Notes: a model not told the origin generated them from the letters alone. A stretch of DNA of 64,000 bases from Gemmatimonadaceae bacterium (GCA_035533755.1 DATLTC010000009.1:186001-250000), one strand, 5' to 3'; numbered from the stretch's first letter, positions 25,673 to 39,756 are shown. Numbers and translations: made by a program.

Positions 25673-26361
25673 CGCCGCGCGACGTGGGCGTGGTGATCGT
25701 CGCCGCCGGCGCCGGCACGCGCGCGGGAGGCGAGGAACTCAAGCAGTTCCGGTGGATCGCCGGCAAGCCGATGCTCCTGCACTCCCTCCAGACCTTCATG
25801 GCGCATCCCCGCGTGCTCACCGTGGTGTGCGTGCTGCCGCAGCGCTTCGCCGGCGATCCGCCGCCCTGGATCTTCCAGTGCGACGTGGACCGCCTGCTCG
25901 TCTCGGTGGGCGGCCGCACGCGCACCGAGTCGGTGGCCAACGGACTCGACGATCTCGCCGACGAGGCGCAGATCGTGCTCGTCCACGACGCCGCGCGGCC
26001 GTTCGTGGATCTGGCCACGATCGACCGCGTGATCGCGGGCGTGGAGCAGGGCACGGCCACGGTGGCCGCGATGCCGGTCGTGGACACGCTCAAGGAACTC
26101 GACGACGCCATGCAGGTGGTGCGCACGGTGGACCGCGCGCGCCTCTGGCGCGCCCAGACGCCGCAGGGATTTTCCCGCGAGACGATCGTGCGCGTGCATC
26201 GCGCGGCCCACGCGCGGCGCCTCCAGGCCACCGACGACGCCGCGCTGTGCGAGCAGTTGGGAGTCCCGGTGGCCGCGGTCCGCGGCAGCGAACGCGCGCT
26301 CAAGGTCACCGAGGAGGCCGACTTCGCGCGCGCCGAGGCGCTGTTCCCGCTCGCGCCATGA
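25669..26361 (+). CDS. ispD: 2-C-methyl-D-erythritol 4-phosphate cytidylyltransferase
   Basis: 230 residues of the nucleotidyltransferase fold. The CTP loop reads VAAGAGTRAGGEELKQF, differing from the usual PKQ by a leucine before KQ. VHDAARPFV and the later ALKVTEEAD are typical IspD motifs. It makes CDP-methylerythritol in the non-mevalonate isoprenoid pathway. IspF, often next to it, is not in the window. ATGA overlap with radA. Confidence 0.93.
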   Translation: MTPRDVGVVIVAAGAGTRAGGEELKQFRWIAGKPMLLHSLQTFMAHPRVLTVVCVLPQRFAGDPPPWIFQCDVDRLLVSVGGRTRTESVANGLDDLADEAQIVLVHDAARPFVDLATIDRVIAGVEQGTATVAAMPVVDTLKELDDAMQVVRTVDRARLWRAQTPQGFSRETIVRVHRAAHARRLQATDDAALCEQLGVPVAAVRGSERALKVTEEADFARAEALFPLAP

Positions 26362-27029
26362 GAGCCGACTCGCTCAGCTATCCGTTCTGGTCGGACGAGG
26401 AGATCACCGCCGCGATCCGCCCCGCGCTCGAGCAGATGGAGCGGCGCCGCGTCCTCGCGTATCCCACCGAGACCGTGTACGGGTTCGGCGGCGCGATCGA
26501 TCGCGATTCGGTCGCCGCGCTCATCCGCCTCAAGCGGCGTCCGCCCGGCAAACCGTTTCTGCTGCTCGTCGACGGCAGCGAGACGCTCGCTCGGCTGGAT
26601 CTGTCGCTGCCCAGCTACGCGGCCAATCTCGCCGCCCGCCACTGGCCCGGCCCACTCACGCTCGTGCTGGCGGGCGGCGAGCGCCGCGTGTCCTCCCAGC
26701 TCCGCGGCCCGGAGGGCGGCGTGGCCGTGCGCTGGACCAGCCACCCGGGCATCGCGCGGCTCATCCGCGCCCACGGCGACGCCATGACTTCAACGAGCGC
26801 CAACCGCCCGGGGGTTCCGCCGGCCACCACCGCGGGGGAGATTCTGGCCCAGTGGGGCGAGGCCGTGGCCCGGGGCGATCTCCGCGTCCTCGACGGCGGT
26901 CGCCTCGCGCCCTCGCCGCCGTCAACCGTGGTGGACTGCATGGGTCGTCATCCGCGCGTGATCCGTCCGGGCGCCATTCCGGCCCGCGTGCTCAGGGAGA
27001 GCGTTCCCACACTCATCGGAGACGCTTGA
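26358..27029 (+). CDS. tsaC: L-threonylcarbamoyladenylate synthase (YrdC/Sua5 domain)
   Basis: 223 residues, a single YrdC domain without the C-terminal Sua5 extension. PTETVYGFGG, KRRPPGKPFLLL and TSTSANRPG line the ATP and threonine pocket. It makes the threonylcarbamoyl-AMP used to form t6A in tRNAs reading ANN codons. It overlaps ispD by four bases and is followed by a phosphatase, a pairing (ywlC-ywlE) seen in Bacillus too. Confidence 0.91.
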   Translation: MRADSLSYPFWSDEEITAAIRPALEQMERRRVLAYPTETVYGFGGAIDRDSVAALIRLKRRPPGKPFLLLVDGSETLARLDLSLPSYAANLAARHWPGPLTLVLAGGERRVSSQLRGPEGGVAVRWTSHPGIARLIRAHGDAMTSTSANRPGVPPATTAGEILAQWGEAVARGDLRVLDGGRLAPSPPSTVVDCMGRHPRVIRPGAIPARVLRESVPTLIGDA

Positions 27030-27032
27030 GCC

Positions 27033-27503
27033 GTGCGCATCCTGTTCGTGTGCACCGGCAATACCTGCCGCAGCGCGCTGGCCGAAGCCATCGCCCGCAA
27101 GCTGACCATCGAGCGCGGCATCGTGGACATCGACGTGGCCAGCGCCGGCACGAGCGCGTGGGACGGTGCGTCGGCGTCCGATGGCGCCCTGCTCGTGGGC
27201 CTGGAACGCGGGCTCGACTTGAACGCGCATCGGTCGCGGCAGCTCGATCGTGATCTCGTGCAGTCGGCCGATCTCGTGCTGGCCATGGGACCCCATCACC
27301 TGGAACGCATCGAGGCGCTGGGCGGCGCGGGCAAGGGCCACCTGCTCACCGCGTACGCGTCGCGCGGCACGCAGGCCCGTCCGGTGAACGACCCGATGGG
27401 TGGCGAACTCGACGTGTACCGCGCCACCGCGGACGAGCTGGAGCGCGAGGTGCTGCTGGTCCTCGATCGCGTCGCGGCTGAACACGGCTCGGGACCGGCG
27501 TGA
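27033..27503 (+). CDS. Low-molecular-weight phosphatase, YwlE-like (possible protein-arginine phosphatase)
   Basis: 156 residues from GTG. The catalytic loop C7-T-G-N-T-C-R13 sits at the N-terminus, and the general acid is the aspartate in NDPMGG. Threonine at position 11, where tyrosine phosphatases usually have isoleucine, is the residue known to give YwlE its preference for phosphoarginine. Its position behind the YrdC gene supports this. Protein tyrosine phosphatase remains the alternative. The loop is followed by A-L-A-E instead of the usual P-M-A-E. Confidence 0.82.
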   Translation: MRILFVCTGNTCRSALAEAIARKLTIERGIVDIDVASAGTSAWDGASASDGALLVGLERGLDLNAHRSRQLDRDLVQSADLVLAMGPHHLERIEALGGAGKGHLLTAYASRGTQARPVNDPMGGELDVYRATADELEREVLLVLDRVAAEHGSGPA

Positions 27504-28315
27504 ATCCGCGTCCCGGGCGGCTGGTGCTGCTGGGGCACCCGGTGGGCCATTCGCTCTCTCCCCGGTTCCAGAACGCCGCGCTGCGCGCCGCCGGCATCCC
27601 GCTGGTCTATGAGCCGCTGGACGTGGCTCCCGCCGACCTCGACGCCGTGCTCGAGGCGCTGATCGCCCAGGGGGCGGCGGGCAATGTGACCATCCCCCAC
27701 AAGACGCACGTCGCCGCGCGTTGCGCGCGTCTCGCGCCGCTGGCCGAGCGCACGGGCGCCGTCAACACCTTCTGGACCGACGGGAACGTGCTCGTGGGCG
27801 ACAACACCGACGTCGATGGCTTCGACGCCGCGGTGCGCGCCCTCATGGGCGGAGCGCCCTCGGGCGCGGAGATCGGCGTGGTGGGCGCCGGCGGCGCCGC
27901 GGCGGCGGTTCTCGCCGCAATCGAACGATGGGACGGCTGCCGCGCGCGGCTGTACAATCGCACGGTGGACCGGGCGCACCACCTGGCGGCACGCTTTGCC
28001 GGCGTCACGCAGGTGGTCCGGTCTGCCGAGGACGCGGTGTCCGGCGCCGCCCTCGTCGTCAACGCCACGGCGATCGGACTCGCCGACGACTCCCTGCCGT
28101 TCCCGCTCGATGCGCTGCTTCCCGACGCTGCCGTGCTCGATCTCGTGTACCGCCCCGGACGCACCCCGCTGGTTCGATCGGCTGCGGCGCGCGGCCACCG
28201 CGCGGACGACGGCCTGCGCATGCTGGTGGAGCAGGGCGCGTGCGCCTTCGAACGCTGGTTCGGCGTCGCGCCGGACCGGGCCCTGATGTGGGCGACGGTG
28301 ACCCCGGGCCGCTGA
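27500..28315 (+). CDS. aroE: Shikimate dehydrogenase
   Basis: 271 residues from GTG, overlapping the phosphatase as GTGA. Shikimate contacts are seen in HSLSPRFQN, the catalytic K68 in NVTIPHK and D104 in GDNTDVDGF. The NADP-binding loop is GVVGAGGAAAA. It reduces 3-dehydroshikimate in aromatic amino acid synthesis. Length and motifs are normal. Confidence 0.94.
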   Translation: MNPRPGRLVLLGHPVGHSLSPRFQNAALRAAGIPLVYEPLDVAPADLDAVLEALIAQGAAGNVTIPHKTHVAARCARLAPLAERTGAVNTFWTDGNVLVGDNTDVDGFDAAVRALMGGAPSGAEIGVVGAGGAAAAVLAAIERWDGCRARLYNRTVDRAHHLAARFAGVTQVVRSAEDAVSGAALVVNATAIGLADDSLPFPLDALLPDAAVLDLVYRPGRTPLVRSAAARGHRADDGLRMLVEQGACAFERWFGVAPDRALMWATVTPGR

Positions 28316-29055
28316 GCAGGCGCGCGCGCGGAGCGGCCCACGCCCTGCGCGATCTGTTGTTGCCGCTCGTGTGCGCCGCGTGCGCGCGCCCACTCGACGC
28401 CGGGGAGCCGGGCATCGTCTGCGGGCGGTGCTGGTCGCGGCTGGCGCTGCTGCCGCACCCCCTCTGCCCGCGATGCGGGCATCCGCGCACGCGACCCGAG
28501 TGCGCCTGGTGCGAACTCCTGCCCCCGTTCGTGCGCGCCGCCCGGTCGGTGGCCTGGGTGCACCGGGGCACCGGCCAAGCCATCGTGTACGCCCTCAAGT
28601 ACCGCGGGTGGCACGCCGTGGCCGCCGGGATGGCGGACCGCATGGCGCGGATCCCGTGGCCGGCCGACGTGGTGCGCGAGCGGGCGGCCCTGGTGCCGGT
28701 GCCGCTCGCCGCCGGCCGCGAGCGCGAACGCGGGTACAATCAGAGCGAACGCCTGGCGCGCGCGCTGGCGGTGCATTGGGACGTCCCCGTGTGGGCGCAC
28801 GCCGTGGAACGCATCCGCCACACCACGACCCAGACACGATTGACACCGGAGCAGCGCCTGGTGAACGTTTCAGGCGCGTTCGGCGCGCCAGAGGTGGCGC
28901 GTGCCGCGCTGCGACGATCGCACGTCGTGCTCGTGGACGACGTGGTGACGACCGCCGCCACTCTCAATGCATGTGCCGCCGCCCTGCACGCGGCCGGCGC
29001 ACGCGTTATCAGTTTTGTGACCTTCGGCCGGGCGCCCGCGGTGGGCGACCGGTAA
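28288..29055 (+). CDS. ComF-family phosphoribosyltransferase-like protein
   Basis: 255 residues from GTG 28288, or 247 from CTG 28312, which overlaps the aroE stop as CTGA; the family N-terminus (short leader then DLLLP) fits the shorter form. An N-terminal zinc ribbon has paired cysteines (CAAC, CGRC, CPRCG, CAWC). The C-terminal half is a type I PRTase with the PRPP motif VVLVDDVVTTAAT. ComF proteins act in DNA uptake in competent bacteria, but homologues occur widely with unknown roles. Confidence 0.87.
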   Translation: MGDGDPGPLSRRARGAAHALRDLLLPLVCAACARPLDAGEPGIVCGRCWSRLALLPHPLCPRCGHPRTRPECAWCELLPPFVRAARSVAWVHRGTGQAIVYALKYRGWHAVAAGMADRMARIPWPADVVRERAALVPVPLAAGRERERGYNQSERLARALAVHWDVPVWAHAVERIRHTTTQTRLTPEQRLVNVSGAFGAPEVARAALRRSHVVLVDDVVTTAATLNACAAALHAAGARVISFVTFGRAPAVGDR

Positions 29056-30084
<1,029 letters not shown>

Positions 30085-30091
30085 GCCCGGC

Positions 30092-31288
30092 GTGAACAAG
30101 AAAACCGTACGCGACCTGCCGGACGCCCAAGTTCAGGGTCGTCGCGCGCTGGTGCGCGTGGACTTCAACGTGCCGTTCGACGATCAGGGGCGCATCACCG
30201 ACGACACCCGCATCCGCGCCGCGCTCCCCACCATCCAACTGCTGCGCCAGCGCGGCGCCCGCGTGGTGCTGCTGTCGCACCTCGGTCGGCCCAAGGGCAA
30301 GCCCGACGCGAAGTACTCGTTGCGGGCCGTGCAGGCGCGCCTCGCCGAGTTGCTGCCCGGGCAGCGGGTCGTGTTCGTGGACGCCACCCTGGGCCCCGAC
30401 GCCGTGGCCGCGACGCGCGACCCGGCCGCAGACGTCGTGCTGCTCGAGAACACGCGGTTCTTTGCCGGCGAGGAGAAGAACGACGATGCGGTGGCCCGAA
30501 AGATGGCCGAACTCGGCGACTTCTACGTGAACGACGCCTTCGGCAGCGCCCACCGCGCGCACGCCTCCACCGAGGGCGTGGCGCGGTACCTCAGGCCGGG
30601 CGTGGCCGGCCTGCTCATGGAACGCGAACTGCAGTACCTGGGCGCCGCCCTCGCCGATCCCACGCGGCCGTTCATCGCCATCCTCGGCGGCAGCAAGATC
30701 TCGGGCAAGATCGACGTCGTCGAGGCCTTGCTCCCCAAAGTGGACGCGCTGCTCATCGGCGGCGCCATGGCGTGCACGTTCTACAAGGCGCTGGGCTTCG
30801 AGACCGGCACGTCGCTGGTGGAGGACGATCGCGTGGACATGGCCCGCGATCTGCTCGAGCGCGCCGGCACGCGCATCATCCTGCCGCACGACGCCACCGT
30901 CGCGCCGTCCATGCGCGAACCCGGCAAGGCCCACGCCGTCAAGCGCGACGCCATCCCCGCAGGCGAGGCGATGCTCGACATCGGCCCCGACACCGCGAAG
31001 TCGTACGCGCGGGCCATCGCCACCGCCCGGACCATCCTCTGGAACGGCCCGATGGGCGTATTCGAAACACCGCCGTTCGATGCCGGCACCACCGCCGTGG
31101 CGCGCGCCATGGCCGACGCCACCGCCACCGGCGCAACCACGATCGTCGGCGGCGGCGATTCCGCGGCCGCCGTCGACCAGGCCGGCTTGTCGTCGCGCAT
31201 GAGCCACGTGTCCACCGGCGGCGGCGCGGCGCTGGAATTTCTCGAAGGCAAGACGCTCCCCGGCGTCGCCGCGCTCGACGACGCCTGA
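30092..31288 (+). CDS. pgk: Phosphoglycerate kinase
   Basis: 398 residues from GTG, seven bases after gap. Family motifs are RVDFNVP (substrate), SHLGRPKG and the C-terminal nucleotide motif [10 protein letters not shown]. It transfers phosphate from 1,3-bisphosphoglycerate to ADP. The stop overlaps the tpiA start as TGATG. Confidence 0.97.
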   Translation: MNKKTVRDLPDAQVQGRRALVRVDFNVPFDDQGRITDDTRIRAALPTIQLLRQRGARVVLLSHLGRPKGKPDAKYSLRAVQARLAELLPGQRVVFVDATLGPDAVAATRDPAADVVLLENTRFFAGEEKNDDAVARKMAELGDFYVNDAFGSAHRAHASTEGVARYLRPGVAGLLMERELQYLGAALADPTRPFIAILGGSKISGKIDVVEALLPKVDALLIGGAMACTFYKALGFETGTSLVEDDRVDMARDLLERAGTRIILPHDATVAPSMREPGKAHAVKRDAIPAGEAMLDIGPDTAKSYARAIATARTILWNGPMGVFETPPFDAGTTAVARAMADATATGATTIVGGGDSAAAVDQAGLSSRMSHVSTGGGAALEFLEGKTLPGVAALDDA

Positions 31289-32034
31289 TGCAAGCGCCGA
31301 TCTTCGCCGCCAACTGGAAACTCAACCTCGGGCCCACCGAGGCGCGCGCCTTCATGCAGACGTTCATCGCCGCGTACCCGGCGCGCGACGATCGCACCGT
31401 GATGTTCTTTCCTTCGGCGCTCGCCTTCGCCGCTGCGCGCGCCGCGGCCGGCGCGCGAGCCGACCTCTGGTTCGGCGTGCAGAACATCGCCGCGGCGGAG
31501 AAGGGCGCGTTCACCGGCGAGAACTCGGCGCCGATCGCACGCGACGCCGGCGCCACGTGCGTGCTCGTGGGCCACTCCGAGCGGCGCCACGTGTTCGGCG
31601 AGACCGACCAGGCCACGGCGGACAAGTGCGCGCTGGCCCTGGCGCACGGATTGACGCCCGTGCTGTGCGTGGGCGAAACGCTCGACGAGCGCCAGGCCGG
31701 GCACACCGACTCCGTCGTGCTGCGGCAGCTGCGCGTGGGCGTGAGCAAGCTGGCAGCCGCGCAACTCGACCAGTTGGTGCTCGCCTACGAGCCCGTATGG
31801 GCCATCGGGACCGGACGCAACGCCACGCCGGACGACGCCGCCGCGGTCCACACGGTGCTGCGCTCGGAGGTGGCAAAGCTGGGCGCCCGGATGCGCGTGC
31901 CGATCCTGTACGGCGGCAGCGTGAGCCCCGCCAACGCCGCGAGCCTCCTGGGCGCCGACGGTGTGGACGGATTGCTTGTCGGTGGCGCCAGTCTCAACCC
32001 GGAGTCCTGGCAAGCGGTGGTGAACGCCGGGTGA
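31288..32034 (+). CDS. tpiA: Triosephosphate isomerase
   Basis: 248 residues. N9 and K11 (ANWKLN), H96 (GHSERR) and E168 (AYEPVWAIGTG) are the catalytic residues. The phosphate loop GGSVSPANA and the end motif VGGASL are intact. It interconverts glyceraldehyde-3-phosphate and dihydroxyacetone phosphate. It ends the gap-pgk-tpiA unit; secG follows from its own promoter. Confidence 0.97.
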   Translation: MQAPIFAANWKLNLGPTEARAFMQTFIAAYPARDDRTVMFFPSALAFAAARAAAGARADLWFGVQNIAAAEKGAFTGENSAPIARDAGATCVLVGHSERRHVFGETDQATADKCALALAHGLTPVLCVGETLDERQAGHTDSVVLRQLRVGVSKLAAAQLDQLVLAYEPVWAIGTGRNATPDDAAAVHTVLRSEVAKLGARMRVPILYGGSVSPANAASLLGADGVDGLLVGGASLNPESWQAVVNAG

Positions 32035-32058
32035 AGGCGGGGAATTTGGCCCGCGGAC

Positions 32059-32100
32059 TTGACGCACGGTCGTAAGTGTCGTGATATTTAGAGCTTACGA
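32059..32100 (+). promoter_or_regulatory. secG promoter with overlapping inverted repeat
   Basis: TTGACG (32059-32064) and GATATT (32083-32088, 18-base spacer) form the promoter. The arms TCGTAAG (32070-32076) and CTTACGA (32094-32100) are a perfect 7-base inverted repeat, 17 bases apart, which brackets the -10 box. It could be a regulator site or a stem at the start of the mRNA. Confidence 0.45.
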
Positions 32101-32129
32101 CAGATTCCATTCTCCATCTCCGCATACCA

Positions 32130-32543
32130 ATGCTGTACTCGATTCTCCTGGTTCTCCTCGTCATCGATAGTCTGGTCCTCCTCGCGGCCATCCTGCTCCA
32201 GAGCGGGCAGGGCGGCGGCATGGCGGCCACATTCGGCGGCGCGAGCAGCTCGGCGGATGCCATCTTCGGCAGCCGCCAGGCAGGCAACCTGCTGACCAAG
32301 ACATCGTGGTGGGGCGGAGGGCTGTTCCTCGCCCTGGCGTTCATGCTGTCGCTCGCGTCCTCGCGGAGCACCACGCCGCAGTCGGTGCTGGACAACACCT
32401 TCCAGACGCCGCCTGCCGCCCCGCCACCGGTGACCACCGGCGGTGGCGCCATCCCGCTGCAGACCGCGCCGGCCACCACGCAGCCGGCAGCGCCGGCCGC
32501 GAAGACGCCTCCCGCCGCCCCTTCAGGCACCAAGAAGCCCTGA
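32130..32543 (+). CDS. secG: Preprotein translocase subunit SecG
   Basis: 137 residues. Two membrane segments (about 3-22 and 55-78) flank the cytoplasmic motif LLQSGQGGGMAATFGG, the family signature. SecG assists SecYE in protein export. A proline/alanine/threonine-rich tail of about 50 residues ending in KKP is longer than in E. coli SecG. No Shine-Dalgarno sequence is visible before the ATG. Confidence 0.93.
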   Translation: MLYSILLVLLVIDSLVLLAAILLQSGQGGGMAATFGGASSSADAIFGSRQAGNLLTKTSWWGGGLFLALAFMLSLASSRSTTPQSVLDNTFQTPPAAPPPVTTGGGAIPLQTAPATTQPAAPAAKTPPAAPSGTKKP

Positions 32544-32550
32544 CGCGCAG

Positions 32551-33666
32551 GTGACACTCACACGGCACCAACCAGGGTTCCTCCTCCTCGAGGACGGAAC
32601 CCTTTTTCACGGCGCGCTGCGCACCGACGCTCCCACGACGGTGGCTGAGGTCGTGTTCACGACCAACATGAGCGGCTACCAGGAAGTCTTCACCGATCCG
32701 TCGTATCGCGGCCAGATCGTCGTCATGACGGCGCCGATGATCGGCAACTACGGCATCAATGAGGAAGACCCGGAGTCGGCCGGCGTGCAGGTGGCCGGCG
32801 TCATCGTGCGCGAACTGTCCAACGAGTACTCGAGCTGGCGCGCCGATGGCGATCTGGCCGGGTGGCTGGGGCGAGCCCAAGTTCCGATTCTCGAAGACGT
32901 TGATACGCGCCGCCTCACTCGGCACCTGAGAACCGTGGGCGTGATGCGCGGCGTGATCGGGGCCGGCGACGCGCCCACCGACGACGCGCGCGCCGAGCTC
33001 GAGGCGTGCCCGTCCATGGAAGGCCTGGACCTGGCATCTCGCGTCACGACCCGCGAGCCGTATACCTGGGGCAATCCCGCCGCGTCCAACCACATCGTGG
33101 CGTACGACTACGGCATCAAACGGAACATCCTCCGCCTGTTCGAGGCGCATGATTGTCGGGTCACGGTGCTCCCCGCGGAGACGCCGGCCGAGATGGCGCT
33201 CGAACTCCAACCGGACGGGATCTTCCTCGCCAACGGGCCGGGCGATCCGGCGGCCGTGACCTACGCGCCCGCAACGGTTCGCAAGATCGCCGCGGCGGGC
33301 GTGCCGATCTTCGGGATCTGCCTCGGACATCAGATCCTGGCGCTGACGTTCGGCGCCAGGACCGAGAAGATGGCCTATGGCCACAGGGGCGGAAACCATC
33401 CGGTCAGGGCCGTGGCCACGGGACACGTCCTCATCACGTCCCAGAACCATGGGTTTGCGGTGGCGGGAGACGAACGGGGCATTCCTGGCGCGCCGGCGCT
33501 GGAGGTCACGCACGTCAATCTCAATGACGGGAGCATAGAGGGCTTGCGCCACAAGGAGTTACCGATTTTTGCGGTGCAATATCACCCCGAGGCGGCTCCA
33601 GGCCCCCATGACGCCAGGCCATTGTTCGACCAATTCATGGACGTGGTCCGCAATTCCGGCGTCTGA
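32551..33666 (+). CDS. carA: Carbamoyl-phosphate synthase small (glutaminase) chain
   Basis: 371 residues from GTG, with GCGCAGG just before it. The N-terminal domain starts with GFLLLEDGTLFHG. The C-terminal class I glutaminase has the nucleophile C257 (GICLGHQ) and H345/E347 (YHPEA). It supplies ammonia for carbamoyl phosphate, needed for arginine and pyrimidines. The partner carB is not adjacent. Confidence 0.95.
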   Translation: MTLTRHQPGFLLLEDGTLFHGALRTDAPTTVAEVVFTTNMSGYQEVFTDPSYRGQIVVMTAPMIGNYGINEEDPESAGVQVAGVIVRELSNEYSSWRADGDLAGWLGRAQVPILEDVDTRRLTRHLRTVGVMRGVIGAGDAPTDDARAELEACPSMEGLDLASRVTTREPYTWGNPAASNHIVAYDYGIKRNILRLFEAHDCRVTVLPAETPAEMALELQPDGIFLANGPGDPAAVTYAPATVRKIAAAGVPIFGICLGHQILALTFGARTEKMAYGHRGGNHPVRAVATGHVLITSQNHGFAVAGDERGIPGAPALEVTHVNLNDGSIEGLRHKELPIFAVQYHPEAAPGPHDARPLFDQFMDVVRNSGV

Positions 33667-33680
33667 AAGCCCACAACCTC

Positions 33681-33710
33681 TTGACACACAACACTTAACG
33701 GCCATAAGTT
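33681..33710 (+). promoter_or_regulatory. Promoter of the HU-like gene
   Basis: Consensus TTGACA (33681-33686), 18 bases, TAAGTT (33705-33710). An imperfect palindrome, ACTTA (33693-33697) and TAAGT (33705-33709), covers the -10. The start codon is 46 bases downstream, with CGAGG about ten bases before it. Confidence 0.65.
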
Positions 33711-33755
33711 CGGGGAGCGCTCAAGCCTCAGAGCGCCTGACCCCGAGGCTCTTCA

Positions 33756-34103
33756 ATGACCAAAGCCGATCTGGTCGAGCATGTAACGGCGCAGATCGCC
33801 CGGACTGCCGGGCCGATGATCTCGAAGAAGGACTGCGCTCGCGTCGTCGACGCCTTTCTCGAAGCCATTAAAGACGCGCTGCACGATCAGAAAAACATCG
33901 AAGTCCGCGGGTTCGGCACCTTCAAGATTCGCCATCGCAAGACCCGGATGGCGCGCAATCCGCGCACCGGATCTCCCGTCGAAGTGTCCGCCCGCCCAGT
34001 GCCGGTGTTCAAGCCCTCCAAGGAGTTGCGCGCTCTGGTGGCCGATCTGGACATCGAGGACATCGAAGACGATACCGACTCGATCGAGGTCTCCAAGGCC
34101 TGA
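33756..34103 (+). CDS. HU/IHF-family DNA-binding protein with acidic tail
   Basis: 115 residues. The first 90 form an HU/IHF monomer (VEVRGFGTF-like IEVRGFGTFKI, then the beta-arm NPRTGSPVEV). The last 20 or so residues are strongly acidic (DIEDIEDDTD), beyond normal HU length. It bends or compacts DNA as a dimer. It is a single-gene unit between its own promoter and a strong terminator. Confidence 0.92.
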   Translation: MTKADLVEHVTAQIARTAGPMISKKDCARVVDAFLEAIKDALHDQKNIEVRGFGTFKIRHRKTRMARNPRTGSPVEVSARPVPVFKPSKELRALVADLDIEDIEDDTDSIEVSKA

Positions 34104-34124
34104 CCCGATCCCGGGTTCCCTTAC

Positions 34125-34157
34125 CGCCCCGGCGTCTGACGCCGGGGCGTTTTGTTT
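34125..34157 (+). terminator. Intrinsic terminator after the HU-like gene
   Basis: A perfect 11-base stem, CGCCCCGGCGT and ACGCCGGGGCG, with the loop CTG, is followed by TTTTGTTT. This is the clearest rho-independent terminator in the window. Confidence 0.93.
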
Positions 34158-34241
34158 GGACAACTGCTGCCGAGCGCTCGCGGCCAAGCCGACACCGTGT
34201 CGTGCTTTCCTCCGGTCCCCTCTTCGCATAGCATTCGCCCC

Positions 34242-34484
34242 ATGACCGTGCGCGTGCTGCTCTTCGCCTCCTATGCCGACGTTCTCGGTGGTCCGGAGAT
34301 CCGGCTGGACCTCCCCGACGGATCCACCGTGCGCGAGCTGCTCGACGCCTTGCGACGCCGGCCCGGCGCGCACCGGCTTCCGCCGGCTCCCCTCGTGGCC
34401 GTGAACCAGCGCTACGCCGGCCTGGGCACCCCGGTCACGGCGGCCGATGAAGTGGCGATCATCCCTCCGGTGGCGGGGGGATGA
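34242..34484 (+). CDS. moaD: Molybdopterin synthase sulfur carrier subunit
   Basis: An 80-residue ubiquitin-like protein ending in the required Gly-Gly (PVAGG). The C-terminal glycine carries the thiocarboxylate sulfur that MoaE places on precursor Z. ATG 34242 gives the normal length; the frame stays open upstream but without a better start. moaE begins in its stop codon. Confidence 0.92.
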   Translation: MTVRVLLFASYADVLGGPEIRLDLPDGSTVRELLDALRRRPGAHRLPPAPLVAVNQRYAGLGTPVTAADEVAIIPPVAGG

Positions 34485-34926
34485 TGCGAGGCGCGATCGT
34501 GGACCGTCCGCTCGATCCCTCAGCGCTGCTCGCCGAAGCCTCGGACCCCGCCCATGGCGCGGCCGTGCTCTTCGTGGGCGCCGTGCGCGATACGAACGGT
34601 GGGCGCGGCGTTCGCGGCATCGAGTATACGGCGTACCGCGAGATGGCCGAGCGCGAGTTGGCCGACATCCTTCGCGAGACGGGCGCCCGGTTTCCCGGCG
34701 CGCGCGCGGTGGTGGAACACCGGTTGGGCACCCTGGGGCTGGGCGAGGCGAGCGTGGTGATCGCCGTGGGACACGCGCACCGCGGCGCGGCATACGACGC
34801 CTCGCGCCACGTGATCGAGGAGATCAAGCGCCGGCTTCCCATCTGGAAGCGCGAGCACTACGCCGACGGCACGCGGGAGTGGGTGCACGCCGGAACGGGC
34901 CTGGCGCAGCCCGCGGAGCAGGCGCG

Positions 34927-34930
<4 letters not shown>
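34481..34930 (+). CDS. moaE: Molybdopterin synthase catalytic subunit
   Basis: 149 residues. The catalytic lysines lie in IKRRLPIWKREHY, and GAVRDTNGGR is the conserved N-terminal loop that binds MoaD. It makes molybdopterin with MoaD. Two ATGs in tandem at 34481 and 34484 could start it; the first overlaps moaD by four bases. Confidence 0.92.
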
Positions 34931-37072
<2,142 letters not shown>

Positions 37073-37080
37073 GCGGATCA

Positions 37081-37125
37081 CGCGATGCGGGAAGGCGGAC
37101 CAACCGGTCCACTTCCCGCATCGCG
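37081..37125 (+). terminator. Long hairpin between mdh and sdhC
   Basis: A perfect 14-base stem, CGCGATGCGGGAAG (37081-37094) and CTTCCCGCATCGCG (37112-37125), encloses a second small stem GGACC/GGTCC. There is no U tract, so it may be a weak or rho-assisted terminator or an mRNA-stabilising processing site that sets mdh and sdh levels apart. Confidence 0.5.
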
Positions 37126-37160
37126 CGTTCCGGCGTTCCCCACCCGAACTTCCGATCACG

Positions 37161-37844
37161 ATGAGCTGGTTCGTCAATCTGTACCGGTCCACAATCGGGA
37201 AGAAGATCATCATGGCGGTCACGGGGCTGATCGGTATCGCCTTCGTGGTGCTGCACATGGTGGGCAACCTCCAGGTCTTCATCGGTCAGGACAAGTTCGA
37301 CGCATACGCCGCGCTGCTCCACGGGCCGCTCGCCGAAGTGCTCTGGGTGGCTCGCGCCGTGCTCGTGGCCGCGGTGCTCCTCCACGTGCTGATGGCCTGG
37401 CAGCTCACGCAGCGGGCTCACGCCGCGCGGCCGGTGGACTACCGCATGCGCCAGGCGCAGGTCTCCACGCTGGCCTCGCGCACCATGCGGTGGGGCGGGG
37501 TGTTGCTGCTGGCATTCATCGTGTTCCACATCCTGCACTTCACGGTGGGGACGATCGACCCGGCGGGGGTGTTCCACACCACCGACGCCGCGGGGCGGCA
37601 TGACATCTACGGCGACGTCGTGGCCAGCTTCCGCATCTGGTGGGTATCGGGGTTCTACCTCCTGTCGATGGCGTTCCTGGGGCTGCACCTGTTCCACGGC
37701 GCGTGGAGTTCGTTGCGCACCCTGGGCGTGGCGCGCCCGTCGGAGCATCCGCTGCATCGGCGCATCGCGGCCGCCGTGGCGATCGCGGTCTGGCTCGGCT
37801 TCACCCTCGTTCCGCTCGGCGTCATCGCCGGCATCGTGCACTAG
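37161..37844 (+). CDS. sdhC: Succinate dehydrogenase cytochrome b558 subunit (type B)
   Basis: 227 residues with five predicted membrane segments (about 17-37, 63-83, 110-130, 158-180 and 200-222). Histidines in VLHMVG, VLLHVL, VFHILHF and GLHLFHG can bind two haems. It anchors the enzyme in the cytoplasmic membrane and exchanges electrons with quinone. A single large anchor and the order C-A-B mark the type B enzyme shared by epsilonproteobacteria, Bacteroidetes and others. Confidence 0.93.
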   Translation: MSWFVNLYRSTIGKKIIMAVTGLIGIAFVVLHMVGNLQVFIGQDKFDAYAALLHGPLAEVLWVARAVLVAAVLLHVLMAWQLTQRAHAARPVDYRMRQAQVSTLASRTMRWGGVLLLAFIVFHILHFTVGTIDPAGVFHTTDAAGRHDIYGDVVASFRIWWVSGFYLLSMAFLGLHLFHGAWSSLRTLGVARPSEHPLHRRIAAAVAIAVWLGFTLVPLGVIAGIVH

Positions 37845-37846
37845 CC

Positions 37847-39756
<1,910 letters not shown>

